Source: Halomontanus rarus
Lineage (GTDB): Archaea > Halobacteriota > Halobacteria > Halobacteriales > Natrialbaceae
NCBI RefSeq assembly: GCF_017357405.1
Contig: NZ_CP071598.1
Span: 434,001 to 498,000, forward strand
Direction: 5' to 3'
DNA length: 64,000 nucleotides
A model generated the notes under the pieces. That model searched no databases. It was not told the DNA's origin and saw only the letters and a program-made list of their open reading frames with translations. The translations under genes were made by a program, and so were the position numbers. Positions 9,853 through 18,579 of this stretch are shown piece by piece; the first letter of the stretch is position 1; each line of letters starts with the position of its first letter.

Positions 9853-12264
9853 TCAGCCGAGAGTGACGGCATCGTGCTTGTCGGCCAGGTACTGGTTGAC
9901 CTGCTCGACTTCGTCCTCGGACAGTTCTCGCTCGAACAGGAGCACTTCCGCCACGTTGGCGTCGATGAAGTCCGTGCCTCGTCGGCGGGCACCGAGCGTC
10001 AGTTCGTTGGGATAAGCGTCGGTGATGGTGTTCTCGTCCTCGATCTCCGGTGCTTTTTGACCGTCGTGGTAGACGTTCATCGACGAGTCCTGAGCGAACA
10101 CGTGAGGTTCGGTGTCCGGGTCGGCGAAGGCCACGTTGCCGTCGCCGACGCGCCAGGCGAGGACGTTCTGGCCGTCCCAGTTCCCGTAGTTCGCGATGCG
10201 CAGTCGGTTCGGCTGTGCCGCCCCGATGAGGTAGGTTTCTTTGTCCATGCTCCCGGTCCACTGACCGACAATGAACAGCGTGAGGTCACCGACGGTGACC
10301 ATCTTCTCGTTGAGGATCATGTACGTTTCGTCGGCGCGGCTGAACTGGACCGCCGGACTACCTCCCATGGCGTCGGTGGAGTAGACGGGACGGCTCTCCT
10401 CCGTACCCTGATAGCCGTAGTTCCCCACGTCCGATCGGTCCGGCCACGCTTCGATGCCACTCCCGTCGTCGAGGTGGGAGAGGACGTTAGCGTCGAGGTG
10501 CATTACCATGCCGTCGGTCACTGGGGCGTCGGTGTCGGGAACGTCCGGTGTATCGATGGTGTCGTCGTAATCCCGATCCTCCTCGAGCGGGAACCGACCG
10601 ATGTTCGCCTGCGGGCGGTCGACGATGTAGTCGACGGTGAGATTTTCGCCGGGATCGGTCCGCCACTCGAAGACGAGGTCCCACTGGCTGCCGGTCCACT
10701 CGAAGTAGTGATCGTAGCCGAACGCCGACGAGGGTGCGTCGAACGTCTTCGAGCGGAGCTCGAGCGTAACGCCGGAGTGAGAGCTGACGTCCTCGACCCG
10801 CGCCGCCGGGTCCGATCCGGATTCGAGCGTGACCGTGCCCGAGGCGACGCCGTCGCCGACGTTCCCCTGAACCACTGTCGTCGGTGAGGCGGTATCGATG
10901 AGCGCTTCGGTACCGCCGTCGCGGACGTCGTTGTTGACGAACCGGTTGTTCTGTGCGGTCCCGCCTTCGTTGATCGCAGCCGTCTGTTCTCGTTCCTCTT
11001 CGGGCCGGTCGTCGTAGATCCGCATATTCGCGATGGTGACCCCGTCGGCGCGTCGCTCCGGTACCGCCACCGGACTGTTCGTATTGTACAGGTCGATCGC
11101 TTTGCCGGTGCAGTTCTTGATCACGCCGCCGTTCAGTACCGTATTCGGCGGCCCACTGAGGACGGCTCCGCGGTTTCTCGCGCCGTCGATGTACACGTTG
11201 CTTATCGTGATCTCTCCGGATCCGCTGTGGATGTGCAGGCCTCGCCCGGCGCTGTGACTGACGATATCGCTGATCGCGACCCGGCCCTGCTGATACGTAG
11301 ACCGGAACGTCGCGTATCGGTTGTGGGCTGGAATGTCGGGACTATACTCGATGATGCTATTGATGGTCGCATCGGACGATTCGTTCAGCAATACGACGCA
11401 GCCGTTGATGTTCTTGCCGAGTATCTGGTTGACCTGTAACCGATCGACGCCACGCGTCTCGAACGCGTGATAGTCCACTCCCTCCGCGTAGATCCGATCG
11501 ACCTGGATATCGCTCGAGCGATTTTCGGGTTCGTCCGCGTCGCCGCCGGCGTCGATCCGGATGCCGATCCCGGTATCGTCCAGTTCGATATCGATGTTAC
11601 CGAGGTACACGTTCGAGACGGTGTTCATCATCACGACGTATCGTGGACTGCCCCGGACCGTGAGGTTCGGTATCTCCACGTGGTGAGCGTCTTGTGCGCG
11701 AACCGGGATCGCCCACGGCTCTCCACCCTCGTTCTCGACCGTGATCGACGCTGGAACGTCCAGAATGGTGTAACTCGGGAGCTCGACACCCGGCCCGTCC
11801 CGGAGGTCGTCGTTCCCATCCCGTTGATCGGCGGTGATGGTCGCGGGGGAGACGACGGCTACTTTCTCCTTCCAGTCTCGATCGTTCGTGAGGCTGTCGA
11901 CGGCAGCCTGTGTCACCCCGATGAAGTCCTCACCGCTCGCGATGTGCTCGTCCGTACTATCGGCGTGGTAGACCCCATCCTCGTCCTTCCAGACGACGAC
12001 GTCCGCATCTCTGGCTGCAGTGTGAACGTGCTCGACGTCGATCGAGTGCAGGTTGAACAGGTCGTGGTTTTTCGCGTCGACGTGCTGGTTCCACGGGCGA
12101 ACCTCGTCGGTGTCCGGACCGTCGTGGGAAGCCGCTGCCGATCCGGCCATCATCGCGCCGACTCCGCCGGCACCTAACAAACTCAGCGCCGTTCGTCGGG
12201 TGAGTGACGTTCCGTCGTCTCCTTGAAGTTGCTCCGCTGTCTCTGGTGGGTCATGATTCACCAT
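9853..12264 (-). CDS. Tat-exported beta-helix protein with C-terminal LamG-like domain
   Basis: An 803-residue paralogue of the protein at 2621-4324. The Tat signal is at about residues 20-45 (SLTRRTALSLLGAGG, ending AAAS). Residues about 60-500 are beta-helix repeats (ITISNVYIDGA, NTVLNGGVIKNC). Residues about 500-595 are the C-terminal module shared with the paralogue (NVGDGVASGTVTLESG to DYIVDRPQANIGRFPL). Residues about 615-803 form a concanavalin/LamG-type jelly roll (MVMHLDANVLSHLDDGSG, SPAVQFSRADETY, ANVAEVLLFERELSEDEV), a common carbohydrate-binding module. A TATA box sits at 12288-12296. It is probably a secreted polysaccharide-binding or -cleaving protein. Confidence 0.8.
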   Translation of the reverse strand: MVNHDPPETAEQLQGDDGTSLTRRTALSLLGAGGVGAMMAGSAAASHDGPDTDEVRPWNQHVDAKNHDLFNLHSIDVEHVHTAARDADVVVWKDEDGVYHADSTDEHIASGEDFIGVTQAAVDSLTNDRDWKEKVAVVSPATITADQRDGNDDLRDGPGVELPSYTILDVPASITVENEGGEPWAIPVRAQDAHHVEIPNLTVRGSPRYVVMMNTVSNVYLGNIDIELDDTGIGIRIDAGGDADEPENRSSDIQVDRIYAEGVDYHAFETRGVDRLQVNQILGKNINGCVVLLNESSDATINSIIEYSPDIPAHNRYATFRSTYQQGRVAISDIVSHSAGRGLHIHSGSGEITISNVYIDGARNRGAVLSGPPNTVLNGGVIKNCTGKAIDLYNTNSPVAVPERRADGVTIANMRIYDDRPEEEREQTAAINEGGTAQNNRFVNNDVRDGGTEALIDTASPTTVVQGNVGDGVASGTVTLESGSDPAARVEDVSSHSGVTLELRSKTFDAPSSAFGYDHYFEWTGSQWDLVFEWRTDPGENLTVDYIVDRPQANIGRFPLEEDRDYDDTIDTPDVPDTDAPVTDGMVMHLDANVLSHLDDGSGIEAWPDRSDVGNYGYQGTEESRPVYSTDAMGGSPAVQFSRADETYMILNEKMVTVGDLTLFIVGQWTGSMDKETYLIGAAQPNRLRIANYGNWDGQNVLAWRVGDGNVAFADPDTEPHVFAQDSSMNVYHDGQKAPEIEDENTITDAYPNELTLGARRRGTDFIDANVAEVLLFERELSEDEVEQVNQYLADKHDAVTLG

Positions 12265-12287
12265 ACCACGACTGTCTGCCGGAACTA

Positions 12288-12296
12288 CTTATAATT
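12288..12296 (-). promoter_or_regulatory. TATA box of the LamG beta-helix gene
   Basis: On the minus strand an AATTATAAG-type box lies 24-32 bases before the start at 12264. The rest of the 12265-12648 gap shows no gene; another AT-rich element at 12617-12624 serves the plus-strand isomerase. Confidence 0.55.
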
Positions 12297-12648
12297 ATTC
12301 GTTACGGTCATTCCGCTGGCCGCTTCCCCCAGTCGCTCAACTATTCGGAACCGATCGACCGTGTCCAGCCGAGCAGTGTAACGAGTGTAGGTTTCAGCCG
12401 TCCGGAACGTGTCCGTCCACGCCGGTCGAAAAACGCGTGTCGAAACCACGTCGTCGGAACCCGTTCGGTGTCCTACCGCGCGCGGCCGCCGTCGTCGTAA
12501 GGCCGCTGGCGACAGAGGGTCGTCTGCGTACAGAATTGCCTCACGATCTCGGGCCTCGTCCCGGTATCTGGAAACCGGTTATATTCATAAAACAGATGAT
12601 GCACAGGAATCAGAAGGTTAATTTGGTTCCTCGTCGTCGATGCTTCGT

Positions 12649-13491
12649 ATGTCAGCGCACAACTTCGTCGTCAGCGGCTTCGCCGACGAGATTGGGCCCG
12701 GCCTCGAGACACAACTCGACGTGCTCGGGGCCCTCGGTATCGATCACCTGGACCTCCGCGGGGTGGAAGATACGAACGTGCTCGATCTCTCCGACAAGCA
12801 GATCGAACGCGTCGCCGGAGCGCTCGAGGAGCGCGGGATCGGCGTCACCTCGATCGGCTCGCCGATCGGCAAGATCGACGTTACCGGCGATTTCGAACCC
12901 CACTTCGAGCGGTTCGAGACGGCACTCGAGATGGCGAAGACGTTCGACACGGAGTACATCCGACTGTTCTCCTACTACATTCCGGACGACGACGACCCAG
13001 ACGACTACCGGGAGGAAGTACTTCGACGCATGCGAGCGAAAGTCGATCGAGCCGAGGAGGCCGGCGTCACGCTCCTACACGAAAACGAGAAGGATATCTA
13101 CGGCGACACGCCCGAGCGGTGCCGGGATCTGCTGACGACGATCGACTCGCCGAACTTTCGGGCGACATTCGATCCCGCGAACTTCCTCGAGGTCGGCATC
13201 ACGGCCTATCCCGATGCGCTCTTGGATGTTATCGAGTACGTCGAACAACTGCACATCAAAGACGCGACGTTGGGTGAACGCGGCGAGATCGTTCCCGCTG
13301 GCGAGGGTGACGGTCGGATTCCCGAGATGCTCGCGGCGCTCAAAGCACGCAGCTTCGAGGGCACCGTCTCGCTCGAGCCGCGCCTCGTCGTCGCAGGCCC
13401 GAGAAGCGGCTACAGCGGCCCCGTCGGGTACGAGGTTGCTGCTGAGGCGCTGTTCTCGTGTCTGGAGAGCGTACACGCGACCTATGAGTAA
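12649..13491 (+). CDS. Sugar phosphate isomerase/epimerase (xylose-isomerase-like TIM barrel)
   Basis: A 280-residue member of the AP-endonuclease-2/xylose-isomerase-like superfamily. Visible features are the N-terminal strand FVVSGFADEIGPG, VTLLHENEKDIYGD (metal-binding Glu), ATFDPANFLEVG (metal-binding Asp), QLHIKDA (His), and a final Glu in TVSLEPRL. This Glu/Asp/His/Glu set is the metal site of the family. The ATG at 12649 is preferred over 12640 because GTTAATTT at 12617-12624 is a TATA-like box 25-32 bases before it. It stands alone between the beta-helix gene and the pseudogene zone. Its substrate is unknown; a keto/aldo-sugar or 2-keto-inositol type is likely. Confidence 0.8.
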   Translation: MSAHNFVVSGFADEIGPGLETQLDVLGALGIDHLDLRGVEDTNVLDLSDKQIERVAGALEERGIGVTSIGSPIGKIDVTGDFEPHFERFETALEMAKTFDTEYIRLFSYYIPDDDDPDDYREEVLRRMRAKVDRAEEAGVTLLHENEKDIYGDTPERCRDLLTTIDSPNFRATFDPANFLEVGITAYPDALLDVIEYVEQLHIKDATLGERGEIVPAGEGDGRIPEMLAALKARSFEGTVSLEPRLVVAGPRSGYSGPVGYEVAAEALFSCLESVHATYE

Positions 13492-13660
13492 TACCCGTCT
13501 GATGTGGACTCGAGCACACGTCTCTGCACTGTAATTGGTAACTTGGTTGTTTTCTGTTCTGCTGTGTGAAACGGTATCATCGTTGACTCGAGTATCCTGC
13601 TCTCCAGTGAACAGATACTCACGAGACTATTTGTGAGCTCGGCGATGCTATCGAAGCCAC

Positions 13661-13711
13661 TGAAACAATTTACACTGATCGCACGGCTATCGCGCGATTG
13701 GGTGTGCATTG
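13661..13711 (+). repeat. Dispersed hairpin repeat, copy A
   Basis: It shares about 50 bases with 34421-34473: TGAAAC-N-ATTTACAC, then TGATCGCAC and a GCGAT arm, ending GGTGTGCATTG. Copy A has lost part of the stem. It is probably a MITE-like or insertion-sequence end relic. Confidence 0.5.
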
Positions 13712-13853
13712 CCGTCTCTGGTCCGGTTTCTACGGGCGGAGCAGGCCGAGTGACTCGAGGCCTGACTCCGAGGCGGTTCACGAGATGAGTGCGATTCTCA
13801 GCCGTGTTATCCTTGATTTTCTCGAGAAGACGATCAGCTGTCACAGCAGACGA

Positions 13854-14400
13854 TCAGTCGCGTTCGATAACGTAATCGGTGAAGTAGACGTTGTCCGCGT
13901 TGGGATGATCTTCGTAGATTTCTCCGACGAAGGCACTATCCGTGATCTCTTTTATTTGGAACGGACCGTTCCCAACTATCGTCGAGCTCCGGGGACCACT
14001 CTTGGAAGTCCGAGACCAGTTGCGTTGCTTCGTCGCTCTCCAGGTCGACGTCCACGAGGTCGTCCCGCCACTCCTCGAAGGAGGGATATCCGACGTCTTC
14101 CGTGATGATTACCTAACTATCACCGAACTCGTTCGCAATTACAGAGCCAAGAGTGAAGTCATCGTACAAATGGTACCGGATAGCGTAATCGTCGACGGCC
14201 TCGTAGTCCGAAATATAAGTGCTCGCCGACGAATCCGGGGACACAATGTCTGAAATTGCAAAATTAATGTCGTGGTCGACCAGCAAGTCGCTGGCGGTGA
14301 CCGCATCACTGTCGTGCCACGTTAACTTGTCACTGAGTTTGACGAATATCGATCCGTCGGATTCGTCATAGTCCCAGACCGACTCATCGGCTGCCTCGGC
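13854..14400 (-). pseudogene. Fragment of a family-5 ABC solute-binding protein
   Basis: Read on the minus strand, the stretch matches the intact binding protein at 18580-20466 piece by piece: INFAISDIVSPDSSASTYI, YEAVDDYAIRYHLYDDFTL, then after a frameshift near 14112 SFEEWRDDL and DFQEWSPELDD, and after another near 13985 PNADNVYFTDYVIERD with a stop at 13854. Both ends of the gene are missing. It is a decayed paralogue from a duplicated transporter. Confidence 0.75.
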
Positions 14401-14740
14401 TTCTGCAATCGGCGTTTCTTGGTCTGCTGAGGTTCGGAGTCCGCCAATCGTCACGGAGTCGGTGTCAACGAATAAAAGCGCGGGTGCGCCAGTCGTTTGG
14501 ATCGTAACGCTCCGGAGTGTCAGGTCCGCAATAGACGTCAGACGAAGCCGTTTCGCCAGTCGTAATTGTCGGTCACGGCGGGCGGCATATCGGTTGCGTT
14601 GACCGAGGGCGTTGCATCAATCTCGACGTTCCAAAAGGTGACATTCTCGAAACGCTGCTCCAGGCACCCGGCGAGAAATTCCGCGCTCCCCACGTTTCGG
14701 ACGGTGATATTCGAGAAGTGGACGTTCCATACCATCGACG
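14400..14740 (-). pseudogene. Fragment of a GH28-like (polygalacturonase-type) beta-helix protein
   Basis: On the minus strand 14735-14538 reads VHFSNITVRNVGSAEF and FENVTFWNVEIDATPS, then a stop. After a frame change it continues with DLTLRSVTIQTTGAPALLF and DSVTIGGLRTS at about 14510-14410. These Asn-rich strand repeats are typical of the C-terminal coils of GH28 pectinases. The second piece runs in frame into the solute-binding-protein fragment at about 14400, so a deletion or recombination fused two unrelated genes. Confidence 0.55.
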
Positions 14741-14854
14741 TCCCTTCATCGACAGGGACCAGTTTGATCCACCAATAGTTTTATTATTCTCCTTACTATA
14801 TCACACAGTGCCCCGGTAACGATTATCAGCAAGGCATCAACCCAATCTGGGGCT

Positions 14855-14905
14855 CTGAACGTCTCAGTTCAGATAGGTAGAACCGGATTCACCTCCGGTT
14901 TTCCT
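14855..14905. terminator. Two small hairpins with a following T-rich tract
   Basis: CTGAAC/GTTCAG (14855-14872) and ACCGGA/TCCGGT (14882-14899), the latter followed by TTTCCTT. They may be a terminator or the end of a lost insertion sequence. No gene is seen between about 14740 and 15020. Confidence 0.3.
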
Positions 14906-15019
14906 TATTACTCACACATCCCCATGAACGAACAGTACCATCGATAGGAAACCTCTGTTAGTCACAACCGGCGTCTTATCGCGAGCTGACTCGGGCGGCG
15001 AACATATTGAGAAGACTGG

Positions 15020-15290
15020 CGTCCGGGTCCGTGATCGAATATATCTTTCAGACGGGCGTCATGGCCGCCATTCTAACCGTGTGGGGCAGTGCATTCGAGT
15101 GCACTCGTCATCAACGGTGTGTTGATGTACACCTTCATTCAGTGGTCTCTGCGTGGCTCCCGGGGATGAGCGGTGGCCGATAACGGTCAAGAAACGACTG
15201 AACCGAAGGTAACCACCGGGGAAGCCGAACGAAACGAGTTGCTCAAAAGCACGAAAAGACCCTCTGAACGGAGTGTGTCAGTCTCACCAT
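15020..15290 (+). pseudogene. Possible remnants of ABC permease genes
   Basis: Frames such as SVIEYIFQTGVMAAILTVWG, and, after a frameshift, ALVINGVLMYTFIQWSLRG end at a stop near 15170. A GTG at 15172 then opens VADNGQETTEPKVTTGEAE. The pattern of a hydrophobic C-terminus overlapping a hydrophilic N-terminus resembles a dppB/dppC junction. The evidence is weak, and the frame breaks within 120 bases. Confidence 0.35.
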
Positions 15291-15409
15291 CTCGTATGAG
15301 ACGATCGTAAACCGAGAACCGCGACCCGAAAACAGGGAGCCCCACCGTCGGTCCGACTTCAAGGTGATGCTCGAATACGTGTCCTCGTCTGTATTGACGC
15401 CCGCATGTG

Positions 15410-15575
15410 CGTGCTCGTCGGACGTGTGGACCGACCTGCGCGACGAACGCGTCGATCGGATTCCCAGGCATCATCCACGTCAAGAAAAATGCCAGCGTCA
15501 TCACCGACCAAACGGTGAACACGGCCCAGCCGAACCGTCGTATTTTCCAGTTCGTCTGTGCCACATTCCAAACTA
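15410..15575 (-). pseudogene. N-terminal fragment of a dipeptide-type ABC permease
   Basis: On the minus strand the stretch encodes IRRFGWAVFTVWSVMTLAF then FLTWMMPGNPIDAFVAQ, the first membrane helix and the PGNP motif that open DppB-type permeases. The frame then degenerates into Arg-rich nonsense. It is a relic of the importer that once accompanied a solute-binding protein here. Confidence 0.6.
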
Positions 15576-15679
15576 CCTCTACGACCTGTTCGTTCCTCAA
15601 ACTGCGCGAACTAGACGGTGCCAACAAAGCCATTTATTCAAATGTAGTAAATATCATGAATAGTGAATGTGTAGTCAGC

Positions 15680-15970
15680 TAGCGTTGGACAAGGTAGATT
15701 TTGTGCAATGCGTCGAATGTCCTCTGATTTGATGGAGTTAGATTGCAGATCCGGTCGATAAGGTCGTCAGCAGTCTGGATGTTTTCGAGTTCAGTTTGTA
15801 CAGCTGCGTGTGTGGCGTAGATGAGGCGTGTGGAGGCGGTGACGTACCCGATGGCTCTGATGTTGATGCATTTGCTTCTGCTCGGTCAGTGATTCGACTG
15901 CCGGACGGGAGGAAAATTCGTCCGCCGTGGCCTACGACCCGTATTTGACCGCTATCAGCAGTTTCAACTA
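15680..15970 (-). pseudogene. Remnant of an unidentified haloarchaeal protein
   Basis: On the minus strand ADSGQIRVVGHGGRIFLPSG is followed, after a frameshift near 15870, by IGYVTASTRLIYATHAAVQ and LIDRICNLTPSNQRTFDAL with a stop near 15680. The residues look like real coding sequence but the family is not recognised. Confidence 0.4.
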
Positions 15971-16066
15971 GTGTATCGCGAGTTTCGTCCAGCTCAGTCG
16001 GACACGGTCTGTCCGGAGATGCCGGAAAACGTTAAGTGGTCTCGGTCTAATCCTCACGTATTCCCT

Positions 16067-16831
16067 ATGTCGACCGAGAATACATATCTCGTCAAGGCGG
16101 CCGCGACGAGCTTTCGAATCATCGAAACACTCCACGAACTCGACGGTGCGGGGGTTGCCGAACTCGCAGACCACCTCAACATGCCCAAGAGTACGGTTCA
16201 CGACCACCTTCGGACGCTCACGAAAATCGAGTACCTCGTCCAGCGCGACGGAGAATATCACGTCGGCGTTCGCTTCCTGGAACTCGGCGGCTACGTTCGA
16301 AACGAACTCAAACTCCACCGCGTGGCAGCTCCAGAAATCAAAAAATTAGCCGAGGACACGGGCGAACACTCGAATCTGGTCGTCGAGGAACACGGAATGG
16401 GAATCTTCCTCAATAAGGTCAAGGGAAAAGACGCCGTGCAACTCGATACGCACGTCGGGATGCGGGTCCACCTTCACACGACTGCGACGGGAAAAGCCAT
16501 CCTCGCGTTCCTCCCGGAGGAGCGAATCGACGAGATAATCGAACACCACGGTTTACCTGCCGTAACGAAGAACACGATTACCGACAGGGAGACGCTCAAG
16601 GAGGAACTGGCGGAGATCCGCGACCGGGGATACGCCATCGACGACGAGGAACGCGTCGAGGGAATGCGCTGTGTCGCCGCCCCGCTTCGCGATTCGACGG
16701 GACACCCGATCGGTGGGCTAAGCGTCTCCGGTCCGATGAGTCGATTCAACGACGACGTGTTCGTCGAAGAGATTCCTAATAAAGTCCTCAGCACCGCGAA
16801 CGTGATCGAAGTCAATATGACGTACGCCTGA
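16067..16831 (+). CDS. IclR-family transcriptional regulator
   Basis: A 254-residue IclR protein. A winged helix-turn-helix spans about residues 8-70 (GAGVAELADHLNMPKSTV, HDHLRTLTKIEYL) and an effector-binding GAF-like domain spans about 80-250 (GKAILAFLPEERIDEII, DDEERVEGMRCVAAPLRD, GGLSVSGPMSRF). IclR proteins act as dimers or tetramers and respond to small carboxylic or sugar-acid ligands. ATG 16067 is chosen because the in-frame codon at 15971 adds a non-conserved tail. It is one of three IclR genes in the window and sits inside the pseudogene zone, so its original target genes may be the broken ones around it. Confidence 0.88.
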   Translation: MSTENTYLVKAAATSFRIIETLHELDGAGVAELADHLNMPKSTVHDHLRTLTKIEYLVQRDGEYHVGVRFLELGGYVRNELKLHRVAAPEIKKLAEDTGEHSNLVVEEHGMGIFLNKVKGKDAVQLDTHVGMRVHLHTTATGKAILAFLPEERIDEIIEHHGLPAVTKNTITDRETLKEELAEIRDRGYAIDDEERVEGMRCVAAPLRDSTGHPIGGLSVSGPMSRFNDDVFVEEIPNKVLSTANVIEVNMTYA

Positions 16832-16861
16832 ACAATACTCCGATTCGGTACTCTTTAGTTT

Positions 16862-17560
16862 AGCACCTTGTCAGCTGGCGTTCGTCCATTGAGCGATTAA
16901 TGTGGTCTCTGATGGGTGTAATAATATACGAATTGTTCAATCCATTTACGTGCACTCGCCGGACTGCCCACCCACGAATTATGGAAACGGTCCACTCGTA
17001 TCTTGAGAGTGTGAAACCACTTCTCGATACGGTTTCGGTCGGTATAGTCAACCCGACCGTTCAGTCCTAATCGAGCAAGGGAAGTCCTATATCTAAACTG
17101 ATCGACGAGAAATACCGTCTCGGAGAGATCGTGTTTTTCGTGGAGTCCATGCAAGAACGCAGCCGCCGGATCAGTGCCGTGGCGTCCGAACAATTGGACG
17201 TCGAAAAGTAACTTTGTGTCGAGGTCTGTTGCAGCGTACACCTAAGATCACTCACTGTTGATTTTGACAGCGGTCTCGTCAACCGCGACCCGCGACGGCG
17301 AAGCCGTCGGCGGTCAGGAACGCTATCAGCCAGCCGAGGTACCCAGTTCCAAACTGCTCCATGAGAGCGTTCAACACCTAATTCGACGAGATTCGACGAG
17401 AATCGTTGTTGTCTCTCGAAGCGAACATCCAAGTGCGTGGAGTCGGATGGCGAACCCCCTGACTCAATCGCCGTCCGTTCGTTCTCCCAAGCTTCTTCTA
17501 AATCCACGTCGTAGCACTGGCTAAGCAGGTCTGCAAGCATTAGTCCAAATTAGCTCAACA
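16862..17560 (-). pseudogene. Decayed IS6-family transposase
   Basis: Minus-strand pieces in different frames match haloarchaeal IS6-type DDE transposases: MLADLLSQCYDVDLEEAWEN (start near 17540), LGVERSHGAVWNWVPRLADS, DLDTKLLFDVQLFGRHG, then DYTDRNRIEKWFHTLKIRVD and FVYYYTHQRPH followed by an in-frame stop where the family continues. Several frameshifts separate the pieces. I could not confirm terminal inverted repeats. Confidence 0.8.
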
Positions 17561-17577
17561 ACCCGCTCATTCCTCAA

Positions 17578-17712
17578 ACTGTCGTCGGGCAGTTCCAAGA
17601 CTCAAGCGAGGGGGACGCCGTCGCGGCGATCGAAGCGGCCGTCGCAGCGCAGGACACGTGGGCCGACACTCCTAGTCCCGAGCGCGGCACCGTTCTGAAA
17701 CGAGTCGGCGAC
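17578..17712 (+). pseudogene. Fragment of an aldehyde dehydrogenase
   Basis: The frame reads GDAVAAIEAAVAAQDTWADT then PSPERGTVLKRVGDALE, the typical early segment of an ALDH-superfamily enzyme. The frame runs without a break into unrelated GH115-like sequence, so this is the 5' part of a fusion created by deletion. Confidence 0.6.
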
Positions 17713-18092
17713 GCGCTCGAGTACGAGTTCGAGGTACACACAACGGGAACGGTGACCGTCGAAGCGCAGTTGCTCCCGACCCACGCCCCCGAGCACTCGC
17801 TTGGGCTCCGGTACGCCGTCGCGATCGACGGGAACGAACCGACGGTCGTCGACTACGACGGAACGGCGGTGAACACGATCCGGCGTGGCAGGAGAACGTG
17901 CTGCGAGGGAGCGCGATCGAGACGACGACCCACGAGATCGATCGTCCTGGTCGGCACACGCTCTCGGTCTACGCGGTCGATTCGGGCGTCGTCCTCGATC
18001 GGCTCGTGATCCGGACCAAGGATGCGGGCGATCGCTCGGCGCGGCAATCTTACCTCGGTCCGCGGGAGACGATGGACCGGCGACTCGGGTGA
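17713..18092 (+). pseudogene. C-terminal fragment of a GH115 alpha-glucuronidase-like protein
   Basis: The sequence reads VTVEAQLLPTHAPEHSLGLR and YAVAIDGNEPTVVDYDG, then after a frameshift near 17885 NVLRGSAIETTTHEIDRPGR and HTLSVYAVDSGVVLDRLVI, with a terminal SYLGPRE motif and stop at 18092. This is the beta-sandwich C-terminal domain of GH115 xylan alpha-glucuronidases as I know the family. It shows that xylan or glucuronate side-chain degradation was once encoded here. Confidence 0.65.
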
Positions 18093-18135
18093 GTTTCGGG
18101 CGAAACTGAAACCCGCTCCCGCTCGAACGACGGCC

Positions 18136-18550
18136 CTACTCAAATCGAAGTTCGCCGAAGAACTCCAGCGAGTGATAGTCCGACTCCGGCTTCTCGATCG
18201 GGTGCCACGGGGCTTTCTGCGACTCGGACTGGACGCCGCTGCGATAGAAGTTCCCGCGCCACTCGGTCCCCTCGGTCGGCTCGAGCTCGAGGCCGGTCAG
18301 CTCCGAGAGGACGTCGAAGGGAATGGCCGCGGCGAGCCACCACTCCTTGTCGTCGGGTGGGATTCCTTGGTCGGACCGGGGGCGGACGTCTCCACGTCGA
18401 TCCGATCAGCCACCGCTGGCGAGACGAGGCCGCGGCCGATCCCCCGTTCCTCCTAGTCGCGTTCCTACCACGTGAGTTTGAACTGCCCGCAGCAGTTTGG
18501 CTCGAAGTTGAAGTACATCGAGTCGTCCTTGATAGCCTGGTGAAATCGTG
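18136..18550 (-). pseudogene. Decayed CBM9-like carbohydrate-binding protein
   Basis: On the minus strand: DDSMYFNFEPNCCGQFKLTW, then two in-frame TAG stops close together near 18460-18450, a frameshift near 18365, and KEWWLAAAIPFDVLSELTG, GTEWRGNFYRSGVQSESQ, PESDYHSLEFFGELRFE with the stop at 18136. The pattern is that of family-9-like carbohydrate-binding domains. The protein is clearly inactivated. Confidence 0.6.
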
Positions 18551-18579
18551 TCGTCGAATCGGAGTGTGTTTTGGGAGTG

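Noticed and set aside
9655..10887. Plus-strand open frame of 410 codons
   Set aside because: It mostly lies antisense to the LamG beta-helix gene and has no motifs of its own.
13942..14253. Plus-strand frame of 103 codons in the pseudogene zone
   Set aside because: It is antisense to the clear solute-binding-protein relic.
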